Of a stretch of DNA of 64,000 nucleotides, positions 53,490-64,000 are shown in pieces. The position numbers and the translations under genes were made by a program. How positions within the stretch are numbered: the stretch's first letter is position 1; every line of letters begins with the position of its first letter. The stretch is taken from contig OY978528.1 in assembly GCA_963854835.1 (NCBI GenBank), forward strand, positions 32,037,335-32,101,334, in the 5' to 3' direction. The notes beneath the pieces were generated by a model, which saw only the letters and a list, made by a program, of their open reading frames with translations, ran no database searches and was not told the DNA's origin. The stretch comes from Megamerina dolium. Lineage: Eukaryota; Arthropoda; Insecta; Diptera; Megamerinidae.

Positions 53490-56400
53490 TTAATTTCGCT
53501 GAGCCGGGCAATTGGTCACTTCACGCCATTGTCGACATACCTTCAACTCATGATCGAACCATTGGCCATATCTACAACGAAGGCGTATTGGCTTACCTCC
53601 TTGGCACACATAAAAACGACGGCAGTGTTTTGCATCTAAAAGGAATGTACCATCATCGACATATAAGCAATCGTCAGGTGTGTGCAATAGGTGGGAAATT
53701 CCGAAAATTGAGCCTTCACCAGATTCATCTGTTGCTAACCCTTGATTACACGGTGGTGGAGGGGTTTGACACGGTGTTGGCATGGGTGTGGGTTTTTCAC
53801 ATGGTGTAGATGGAGTTGGCGCCGGTGTTGGTGTTGGTGTTTCACATGGTGTAGAGGGAGTTAGAGTCGGTGTCGGAGTAGGGGTTGGTGTGGGAGACGG
53901 AGTTGGGGTTGGTGTTTCACATGGCGTAGATGGAGTTGGCGTTGGCGTGGGGGTTGGTGTAGGTGTGGGAGTTGGCGTTGGCGTAGGAGTTGGCGTTGGC
54001 GTTCGAGTTGGTGTTGGTGTTGGAGTCGGTGTTTCACATGGCGTGGATGGAGTTGGGGTTGGTGTTGGTGTTGGCGTTAGAGTTGGTGTTGGTGTTGGTG
54101 TTGGCGTCGGTGTTTCACATGGCGTGGATGGAGTTGGGGTTGGTGACGGCGTCGGAGTTGGTGTTGGTGTTGGCGTAGGAGTTGGCGTTGGTGTTGGAGT
54201 AGACGTCGGTGTTTCACATGGTGTAGAGGGAGTTGGGGTTGGCGTTGGTGTTGGAGTAGGCGTCGGTGTTTCACATGGTGTAGAGGGAGTCGGGGTTGGT
54301 GTTGGAGTTGGTGTTGGTGTTGGTGTTGGCGTCGGCGTCGGTGTTTCACATGGCGTGGATGGAGTTGGCGTTGGCGTTGGAGTTGGTGTTGGTGTTGGAG
54401 TCGGTGTTTCACATGGCGTGGATGGAGTTGGGGTTGGTGTAGGCGTCGGAGTTGGTGTTGGTGTTGGTGTTGGTGTCGGGGTTGGCGTTGGTGTTGGAGT
54501 AGGCGTCGGTGTTTCACATGGTGTAGAGGGAGTTGGTGTAGGGGTTGGCGTTGGCGTTGGTGTTATAGTAGGCGTCGGAGTTGGTGTTGGAGTTGGGGTT
54601 GGTGTTGGTGTTGGTGTTGGCGTCGGTGTTTCACATGGCGTGGATGGAGTTGGGGTTGGTGTAGGCGTCGGAGTTGGTGTTGGTGTTGGTGTCGGGGTTG
54701 GCGTTGGTGTTGGAGTAGGCGTCGGTGTTTCACATGGTGTAGAGGGAGTTGGTGTAGGGGTTGGCGTTGGCGTTGGCGTTGGTGTTGGAGTAGGCGTCGG
54801 AGTTGGTGTTGGAGTTGGGGTGGGTGTTGGCGTAGGGGTTGGCGTTGGTGTTGGAGTAGGAGTCGGTGTTTCACATGGTGTAGAGGGAGTTGGTGTAGGG
54901 GTTGGCGTTGGCATTGGTGTTGGAGTAGGCGTCGGAGTTGGTGTTGGAGTTGGTGTTGGTGTTGGTGTTGGTGTTGGCGTCGGTGTTTCACATGGCGTGG
55001 ATGGAGTTGGTGTTGGAGTAGGCGTCGGGGTTGGCGTCGGTGTTGGTGTTGGTGTTGGCGTCGGTGTTTCACATAGCGTGGATGGAGTTGGGGTTGGTGT
55101 AGGCGTCGGTGTTTCACATGGTGTAGAGGGAGTTGGTGTAGGGGTTGGCGTTGGCGTTGGTGTTGGAGTAGGCGTCGGAGTTGGTGTTGGAGTTGGGGTT
55201 GGCGTTGGTGTTGGTGTTGGCGTCGGTGTTTCACATGGCGTGGATGGAGTTGGGGTTGGTGTCGGCGTCGGAGTTGGTGTTGGTGTTGGCGTAGGGGTTG
55301 GCGTTGGTGTTGGAGTAGGAGTCGGTGTTTCACATGGTGTAGAGGGAGTTGGTGTAGGGGATGGCGTTGGCGTTGGTGTTGGAGTTGGGGTTGGCGTCGG
55401 TGTTTCACATGGCGTGGATGGAGTTGGGGTTGGTGTAGGCGTCGGAGTTGGTGTTGGTGTTGGCGTCGGTGTCGGTGTTTCACATGGCGTGGATGGAGTT
55501 GGTGTTGGAGTAGGCGTCGGGGTTGGTGTTGGCGTAGGGGTTGGCGTTGGTGTTGGAGTAGGCGTCGGTGTTTCACATGGTGTAGAGGGAGTTGGGGTTG
55601 GTGTCGGGGTCGGAGTTGGTGTTGGCGTAGGAGTTGGCGTTGGTGTTGGCGTAGGGGTTGGCGTTGGTGTTGGAGTAGGCGTCGGTGTTTCACATGGTGT
55701 AGAAGGAGTCGGGGTTGGTGTTGGAGTTGGTGTTGGAGTTGGGGTTGGCGTCGGTGTTTCACATGGCGTGGATGGAGTTGGGGTTGGTGTAGGCGTCGGA
55801 GTTGGTGTTGGTGTTGGCGTCGGTGTCGGTGTTTCACATGGCGTGGATGGAGTTGGTGTTGGAGTAGGCGTCGGGGTTGGTGTTGGCGTAGGGGTTGGCG
55901 TTGGTGTTGGGGAAGGCGTCGGTGTTTCACAAGGCGTGGAGGGAGTTGGTGTAGGGGTTGGCGTTGGCGTTGGTGTTGGAGTAGGTGTCGGGGTTGGTGT
56001 TGGAGTTGGCGTCGGTGTTGGTGTTGGTGTTGGCGTCGGTGTCAGTGTTTCACATAGCGTGGATGGAGTTGGTGTCGGCGTCGGAGTTGGTGTTGGAGTT
56101 GGCGTAGGGGTTGGTGTTGGTGTTGGAGTAGGCGACGGTGTTTCACAAGATGTAGAGGGGGTTGGTGTAGGAGTTGGTGTAGGGGTTGGCGTTGGTGTTG
56201 GCGTCGGTGTCGGTGTTTCACATGGCGTGGATGGAGTTGGGGTTGGTGTTGGCGTCGGTGTAGGTATTTCACATGGCGTGGATGGAGTTGGGGTTGGTGT
56301 CGGTGTTGGTTTCCCGCATGGTGTTGAGGGAGTTGGTGTTGGGTGTTCACATTGCGTCGACACTGCCGGTTTTGACGCCTGAGTCTGAGATTCACTAGGT

Positions 56401-56800
56401 TGCCGCCGTCTATTCGTAGACGGTATGGTTATCTTTGCATCTTCTTTTTCATTTAGTAGGTGACAGTCAACGAATTCAGGGAAATTACACACAAATTTTT
56501 TGGTATCAAAATTTAGTCCTTCTTGGCATTTGTGTCGTATTGCGCGACCATTTCTACAAACGTAATAATGTGAGCAACTTTCTTTGTCTGGTAAAAATGC
56601 ACCATTTCTAAATTTTCTACAATTTTCAGAAACTGTAGAACTAAAGATTGCATCTCGTGCACTTGCCACAATCACTTGGAAGGCTAACAATGCCGAAGCG
56701 ACCAGTAGCAAGTTATCTACAAGTAATCATTTTATTAAAGATAACGGGTGACAGATCATATATCAAAATAATTATTTTTCCTTTACTTACAAGCTCTCAT
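53490..56800 (-). CDS. secreted two-domain peritrophin-A protein with Thr-Pro mucin-like linker (1078 aa)
   Basis: Two coding exons: 56791-56800 (ATG plus seven bases) and 53490-56716, joined across a 74-base intron (donor GTAAGT at 56790, acceptor TTGTAG at 56717). Splicing creates a clear signal peptide, [16 protein letters not shown] and on to about Ala23; without it the ORF has no ATG. Residues 36-88 form a chitin-binding type-2/peritrophin-A domain (Cys 36, 51, 57, 67, 80, 88). Residues about 1017-1073 form a second one with the same six-Cys spacing. Between them are about 900 residues of (TP)n broken by some 28-30 STPCETP-like units, so the linker should be heavily O-glycosylated and possibly disulphide-linked. 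The likely place is peritrophic matrix or another chitinous extracellular layer (family inference). Chitin binding at both ends suggests a cross-linker. I cannot name a fly orthologue. Confidence 0.88.
53755..56350. repeat. coding minisatellite encoding (Thr-Pro)n with periodic STPCETP
   Basis: About 2.6 kb of a hexanucleotide-based repeat (ACNCCN codons on the minus strand; GGNGTN on the plus) organised into blocks of variable length, each closed by a nearly constant TCTACACCATGTGAAACACC or TCCACGCCATGTGAAACACC unit. Larger blocks are themselves near-duplicates, pointing to unequal exchange. The composition leaves the reverse strand and another minus frame free of stops for long distances; these are not genes. 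Confidence 0.95.
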
Positions 56801-56862
56801 CTCTATTTCAATAGTATTCAGCTGTATGAACTTTTCTACTAACGAATGGAACGGTGTTATTT

Positions 56863-56871
56863 CTTTTTATA
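56863..56871 (-). promoter_or_regulatory. TATA box of the peritrophin-like gene
   Basis: TATAAAAAG on the minus strand. An initiator-like TTAGT has its A at about 56840, 31 bases downstream, and the start codon is at 56800, giving a leader of about 40 bases. Spacing is ideal for a TATA-driven fly promoter. Confidence 0.7.
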
Positions 56872-56880
56872 GCTAATTGT

Positions 56881-58364
<1,484 letters not shown>

Positions 58365-58513
58365 CGGAGTGCAAAGGTGTTCGATATTTCTTTGTTCAGA
58401 AAATAACGGATCTTTTTCGGAGTTTTTTCTGCTTTGTGCATTAACATTGATCTAACTCAGTACAAACAAGTCTTTCTTAGCGCACAGTTCTTTCAAACAT
58501 ATTGAAATCCAAA

Positions 58514-59513
58514 ATGCAACGTGTCCGTTATAGTCATCAATTTAAGATGAAGGTTATATCGTTATTTAAGGAAGGAAAACCACAGAATGACATTGCAAAA
58601 TCATTAAATATCAACAAATCTATGATATCAAGATGGATACGATTATTTGAAAAAGCTGGTAGCGTTACAGATCGAAATTCAGGAGGAAGACCCCAAAAAA
58701 TTTCTTATAGGGAAGCTATTCAAATTAAAAAATTGATTAAAAAAAATCCGTTCATGTCTTCAAAAGATATAGTAAATACTCTTAATTTAAATGTCGATTC
58801 AAACACAGTAAGAAGGCATTTGATTAAAGTTGGTTTAAAAAGCTACAAAGCGGTAAAGAAACCAATGCTTACACCAAAACATGTAAAAAAAAGGTATGTT
58901 TGGTTTAATGCCTTCAAAACAAAAACAACAACATATATTTTCTTCCAGACTTGAATTTGCTAAGAAGTACGTGGGCTGGTCCATAAAAAAGTGGTTTGGC
59001 GTACTGTTCAGTGATGAAGTTAAAATAAATTTATTTAATTCAGACGGAATAATAAGAGTTCGACATGCGGAAGGTGAAGGCTTCAATCCGCGATACTGTA
59101 AAAAGACTGTAAAGCATGGAGGAGGGAACGTCATGGTGTGGGCGTGTTTTTCGGGGAGTGGACTTGGTCCGTTGCATAGGATTGACCACAAAATGGACAG
59201 ATTTATGTATAAGGACATCTTAGAAACTGCAATGTTGCCTTTTGCGGAATGGAATATGCCACTTCGATGGGTGTTTCAGCACGACAATGATCCGAAACAC
59301 ACATCGAAGTTTGTGAAGGATTGGCTACAGTCAAATAAGATTCAAGTGCTTGATTGGCCGGCACAATCGCCCGACTTGAATCCTATTGAAAATTTGTTTT
59401 CAATTTTAAAACAAGGCTTGGGCTCAAAGCGCTTTAAAAATAAAGACGAACTATTTTTAGGCCTCAAAACTGAATGGGAAAATATAAATAAATCATACTA
59501 CACAAAATATTAA
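58514..59513 (+). CDS. Tc1-like transposase, 314 aa, one 55-nt intron
   Basis: Exon 1 is 58514-58893 and exon 2 is 58949-59513. The intron 58894-58948 begins GTATGT and ends TTTTCTTCCAG. Unspliced DNA appears frameshifted; splicing joins KHVKK-RLEFAKKY and restores a full-length protein. The start ATG 58514 gives MQRVRYSHQFKMKVISLFKE, the first of two HTH motifs (DIAKSLNINKSMISRWIRLF; then GRPQ, and SKDIVNTLNLNVDSNTVRRH). The catalytic domain is DD34E: D149 in LFSDEVK, D239 in FQHDNDPKHTS, E274 in SPDLNPIEN, with 34 residues between the last two. The glycine-rich KHGGGNVMVWACFS box is intact. Length is normal for Tc1 transposases (about 340). The protein cuts and pastes the element at TA sites in the nucleus. 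A short intron in a transposase is also known in Minos and Tc1. Confidence 0.93.
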
Positions 59514-59514
59514 A

Positions 59515-59534
59515 AGTTGCTTAAGTTTTGCACA
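59515..59534 (+). repeat. internal copy of the right terminal repeat
   Basis: AGTTGCTTAAGTTTTGCACA, identical to 59710-59729 and starting one base after the transposase stop codon, 195 bases inside the right end. It resembles one half of an IR/DR arrangement of Tc1-like elements, but I find no matching inner copy on the left. Confidence 0.9.
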
Positions 59535-59709
59535 GATGAAATATGAGTATAATTTGTTTTTTGTTGTTTACAGTTAATTTCGTAAGAATACCGAACTTTT
59601 GTTGTTGTTGTTTTTTATGTATTTAATGAAGGAACAAATAAATATTAAAACATTCAATCTAAGCGCTTTTATTTTTTAGTAAATTTGAAATCAATGAGAG
59701 CACTATGCC

Positions 59710-59735
59710 AGTTGCTTAAGTTTTGCACAATACTG
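59710..59735 (-). repeat. right terminal inverted repeat of the Tc1-like element
   Basis: Exact complement of 58339-58364, followed at once by TA. Confidence 0.97.
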
Positions 59736-59758
59736 TATATATATATATATATATATAT
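59736..59758. repeat. (TA)n array, right part after the Tc1-like element
   Basis: About 23 bases of TA, continuing the array broken at 58338. Confidence 0.9.
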
Positions 59759-59822
59759 CAATTAATAAGACCCACGACATACTTATGTGTTGAGTCTCAT
59801 AGGGTGTGGTAAAGTACGTAAA

Positions 59823-60039
<217 letters not shown>

Positions 60040-60041
<2 letters not shown>

Positions 60042-60330
60042 GGCTGTGTCACAGATAAAGACTACGCCAATGCTCCGACAAATATTGAAACAATCAAAGA
60101 CAATATTAGAGCTATTATTCGCGAGACAACCGCAATTAAAAAACATTTTAAAAAATGGCCATATCCAAGAAGAGTCGATGCGGACATTTGACAGATATTG
60201 CATTTCATTACTAACCTCAAAGTTTGTATTTTAGATTCAAATCAAATCATAAAAATATAACGTTATTTTTTTATTTTTATTTAAAATTAAATCTCTCGTT
60301 TAAATACCCTGTAGTTGGTTACGCAGAAGT
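60040..60330 (+). pseudogene. Tc1/mariner-superfamily transposase C-terminal relic
   Basis: With frame changes the plus strand reads GAV, then [38 protein letters not shown] and VDADI. This resembles the tail of mariner-like transposases just after the third catalytic residue (the 'FLWG-VKD-VYA--P-TI--LK-NIR' region). Everything upstream, including the catalytic core, has been replaced by the (TA)n array. Confidence 0.55.
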
Positions 60331-60684
60331 ATGAAGACATTTCACGTGCTTTGTGGCGACCCATAAGTATTTCAATATAATATATAAAATATTCAATATA
60401 TACAATATTCAATATAAAATATTTGTGGGGAACCCTAACTCAGGTTTGCAAAAGGTCTCAAGTGTTCATAGTCTTACACTTACTTGGATATTTCAAATTG
60501 TCTGGTCAATTTTTAACTATGTATTTTTTCAAATACTACATTCAATCACGTTGACCTCAATTTTAATTTTCTATCAAATATGCCAATTATTGTAATTTAT
60601 GAAGCAGCCATGATCTAAAATTCCCCATTCTTGATTAGATCATCGCAATAATCAATAAAACGTAAGAGGCAATTTGGTCAAATA

Positions 60685-60930
60685 AATACTAGATATATTT
60701 GCCGATTCCGAACGTTCGAAAGCGTATGACATTACCTTTCCTGAGCTTTGTCAGAGAGCTCCTTTCGATATTATTTCAAGGCAAATAGTTACTGTTGGAA
60801 GGATTGCTAATTGTTTGACGACAGATGGGCAGCGTTTGAAAGAATAAATACTTTTTATTATTTGTTGCAGCCAGGCATCGGCATCACAACTCGTGCACAA
60901 AAGTTCAACTCATGCGACGGTACCCATCAC
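60685..60930 (-). mobile_element. tRNA-derived SINE, copy D (old)
   Basis: Diverged minus-strand copy. Plus-strand wording TGCCGATTCCGAACG, then CCTGAGCTTTGTCAGAGAGC, AATAGTTACTGTTGGAAGGA, GACGACAGATGGGCAGCGTT and a decayed head ending GCGACGGTACCCA matches copies B and C in order. The A and B boxes are no longer intact and the tail part is missing. Confidence 0.75.
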
Positions 60931-62281
60931 ATTTGTCACATATATACAATATATATACAAATATTACAATGTGAACAAACAAACTAGAATACATACAGAT
61001 ATCAGTCAGTCACAACAACAGTAATAGTAGAATACACAAAATAAAACAGATTAAAATAGTGTAGCAAAATGGATAGCAGCGGCACACCTTCGAAACATGT
61101 GACATATTCAGTCATCACATTGAAATGACGAAAGCAACACTGCAGTCGAATGGAAAAGCGAAGAAAATGAAAACAAAAAAAATTATAATGATATTTAACT
61201 GAAAAATGATGATGCTTAACGACACACAGTGGTCTAGAAAATAATTCTAATGCAATTTAATGTGCCAATGGATTTTATACAATTTTGTACGTTCCCTGCA
61301 AAAAAAAAAACAATTTATGACAGCATTTATTATATAGTTTTTGATCACATATTATTAACTTTTTGACTTTGTAATATTAATCAAACATTGCTATTTGTTA
61401 CTCATAAAATTTCCTTTCAATTCAACCCAAAAGATCAACTATGTTTCAACTTGATCCAAATAATAAACATACCACCCAGCTATCATTCATACAGAAAAAC
61501 CAAATTCAACCAAAAAAGTCGAATGTTTATAAACAATCACATTACAAAAATGATAGCAACAAGTAGCTAATGTATAGAAATTTCAACATGTATCATAGCA
61601 TTTACCTATTTATTTTATATATTGCAACTTATGGACTACAATAAAAACGTTTGAATATGTTAGTATGTGTGTAAAGTTTCTATATTTGAATTCGATTGTA
61701 AGCATTACTGTTGTGTACCTGCTTATATTATTGCTTTTAAAGCTTTCATATATTTCCTTTCATAGCATCTGTGCTTTATGAAAATAGTTCATTACATTGA
61801 CGATAGAGACCGCTGTTCAGACATTCATGCAAGCACACTCGCACAATCAAGCACATATACAAAATCAGAAGCTTTTACTTTAGTGTTGCTAATACTTATA
61901 TAGAATATATATTTGTTTAGAACATTTCGGTAAAAAGTATTTAAATTTTTTCCCACAACGTATCTCAAATAGTTAAGTGTATGCTGTTTTTTGCCTTAGA
62001 TTGTAGTTCATCCTCATTTTACGTTTAACGATAGACAATCATAAAATTTTATGAAATTTTCAGCAATTTTCATATATATTTTTCATATATTTATCATCAA
62101 ACGTAATACGACAAAAGTAATTGCAATTGTGATTGAATAACGTAGTACTCATTTCGCTATGATTACTCTTATTTCTAGTTCTACGGTATGCTTACAAGCG
62201 GTTTGTTTTGAGCTCTGAGCGCCGAGAGGCCTTCAAGGCAAGTACTTACATAAAACCTCCTCTAATGTCATACATATATGA
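60931..62281. other. AT-rich region, nothing recognised
   Basis: No coding, RNA or transposon signal that I can support on either strand. Confidence 0.6.
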
Positions 62282-62745
62282 GCATGTATATATTGCGACA
62301 CAGAATTTGACGACGAAGAACACACGTTTTTTAAATGTAAACGGTGGCGTAATGAAAGATATGCGCTAGAACGGGCAATCGGAGCATACACGACTGAAAA
62401 TATCATAGAGAAAATGATGTCAAACATAGAAAATTGTAATGCGGTAGCAAACTCTGTCGAACACGTGATTAAAAAGAAAGGACGAGAAATGGATAGAGCT
62501 CCTGAACATCATCCTGACGTAACATAATACTGCTACGACATAACCCTGCAACAACTGCACATCAGCGACACAAATATTTTAAAGTAGAATGGCGACCCTG
62601 GACGCAGGGAGATTAACAGAATTGGAGTCCTTCTCAGGACGCCATCTTGGATGTCCTGCCCCAAAGTAATGCAATAGTAGTCCCGGGACAGGTGAAGAAT
62701 CCAGGAGAGGAGGTGGGAGTTTTTTAGTGGCCAAAAAAAAAAATG
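62282..62745 (+). mobile_element. 5'-truncated R1-like non-LTR retrotransposon tail
   Basis: From 62282 the plus strand reads ACIYCDTEFDDEEHTFFKCK, then RWRNERYALERAIGAY and on to a stop at 62526-62528. The C-x2-C...H-x4-C zinc-knuckle-like motif followed by RW is the C-terminal signature of R1-clade reverse transcriptases. It is followed by a 3' untranslated part of about 210 bases, GC-richer than the surroundings, ending in an A run near 62735-62745. The catalytic part is missing (5' truncation). Confidence 0.75.
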
Positions 62746-64000
62746 TCAGTATAAAATTTTGTTCTTTCAAAATTCTATTGATTAACTTGCTTCGTTCATA
62801 TTCTATTAGGTTTAATTAATAGTATACATACATATACATATACATAAAATTCATAACGACTTTGTGTCATGTCAGAAGCAATTTAATTCGATGTAAAATC
62901 GATAGACCCACCAGTGAGCACATTAAATATTTTATAGTCGAAATACATAATTCTTTTGTTTTCCAATTGACACAATACATCTTTAAATACCATTTAATAT
63001 GTTTACACGGCAGACAAAATGAAAATGTAATTTGCTAAAAAAAAAAACAACAACTATGTCTATGTATCTAATTTTAATATAACTCATACGCAATGTAGCA
63101 TTCTATATACAGAGAATATCTTCAAACTAGTACAAGTAAATTAATATGTATGTTTTTTTCTTTTTGTATGTACATTAGGGTGTTTCTAAAAACATTTTTT
63201 TTTTCTTCATTAAGTAACACCGTTAAACCACTTAAGTATATGAAAATTTTGAATTTGTGATACTTCGTCAATTAAAATTTCCGACTACATACATACCGTT
63301 TTCTTATATTTTATGATGCGTATTGTACGAAGAAAGTACATAATGTGAAATTTGCAACCATTTCCAAAATGAGATGGATAATGAGAAATCGTACAAAAAT
63401 GTCATTCTAAAAGATATTTGACTCTAAAACACAATTAACATAGAATTTTTATAAGAGTTAGATGGTCCGAAAGATATTATATTTTAACTTGGGCTATATT
63501 TCATTGAAAGAATATGGAGAAATTCCTAACCATTTTTCATATATTCGCCATCATGTTGAGATGAAACCTGAAAAAATCTTGAATCTAGAGGGAACGATAT
63601 CCGCTTATTAAATTTATAACAATTTCATCACATTTATAAGGCTTGCAGTACAAGCGTGCTGTAATTACATAATTTGCCTAATGCTATATTGATTGATTGC
63701 ATTTCCTGCAAGTTTTACATATCTTATACGAGTACATACATACATACATATCTTATACGAGTACAATCGCCTTCAATGGAACTTAGACTTCAATGGAGTT
63801 TCTCTCAAGCATCAATTGCCTTCTTTCATACAGAAAGTATTTTTGGATTTTGCTTAAAATATCCAACGATGAACATTTTCTTCGCTCTTACAAAACGTAC
63901 ATCCAATGTAATTGCTTTTGAACCACCCTAACTTATGTGAATATATATAAAACATAACATAATTATCATGAGTAATACTACTTAATAGTAAAAAAAATGT
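62746..64000. other. AT-rich region, nothing recognised
   Basis: Only short A/T runs, a few TACATA repeats and two TACGAGTA octamers (63727-63734 and 63756-63763). The open stretch at 63674-63931 has no recognisable protein features. Confidence 0.6.

Noticed and set aside
53782..56382. 866-codon open frame on the plus strand (Val-Gly repeats) and Gln/His/Arg-rich frames on the minus strand
   Set aside because: They are frame and strand shadows of the Thr-Pro repeat: the ACNCCN repeat cannot produce stops in these frames. There is no start context, domain or splice support.
58502..58954. Tc1-like transposase as a frameshifted pseudogene with two ORFs
   Set aside because: The break coincides with a canonical 55-nt intron whose removal restores the conserved protein exactly.

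Overview
The window is AT-rich, intron-rich, transposon-loaded DNA from an insect, almost certainly a higher fly (Brachycera). A tephritid fruit fly is my best guess, from the style of microsatellites and the mariner/RTE/jockey content; the family level is inference. The host gene that spans most of it lies on the minus strand and is the PAR-domain bZIP transcription factor Pdp1 (relative of vertebrate TEF/HLF/DBP, known in Drosophila as a circadian-clock and muscle/growth regulator). Its last exon, carrying most of the leucine zipper, lies beyond the left edge.

Pdp1 layout, reading right to left: alternative first coding exon A (44781-46014; Ala/Gln/His-rich), alternative first coding exon B (26938-28189; Asn/Gly-rich), a 42-nt cassette exon (12087-12128), a common exon (5017-5174), a common exon (1189-1414) and the PAR/basic-region exon (57-298). 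All splice sites are GT/AG and all phases agree (1-1-1-0-1-0). Both first exons end in the same phase, so they are interchangeable, and the 42-nt exon can be included or skipped without changing frame. The intron from exon A is about 32.6 kb and contains a strong recursive-splicing (ratchet) site at 38345/38346.

The introns host a near-complete RTE-type LINE with an intact 992-aa ORF and a 13-bp target-site duplication (29866-33130), an old RTE fragment, two mauritiana-like mariner relics, a jockey-type tail, and copies of a tRNA-derived SINE family. To the right of exon A lie a mellifera-like mariner relic, a further non-LTR relic, another SINE copy framed by (TA)n arrays, and a second clear host gene on the minus strand (53490-56800). 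That gene encodes a secreted protein with two peritrophin-A chitin-binding domains joined by a roughly 900-residue Thr-Pro mucin-like linker with a Cys in every repeat unit. It has a TATA box and a tiny first coding exon.

The right end holds a complete Tc1-like transposon (58339-59735) with perfect 26-bp inverted repeats. Its transposase becomes a continuous 314-aa DD34E protein once a 55-nt intron is removed, and it sits inside a (TA)n array. An unrelated Tc1/mariner tail, another SINE and an R1-like LINE tail follow. Long stretches between these are AT-rich and show no recognisable gene. The most noteworthy signals are the SINE family, the ratchet splice site, the intron-bearing intact Tc1 element, the intact RTE, the Cys-punctuated Thr-Pro peritrophin, and a strong excess of the octamer TACGAGTA/TACTCGTA across the window.
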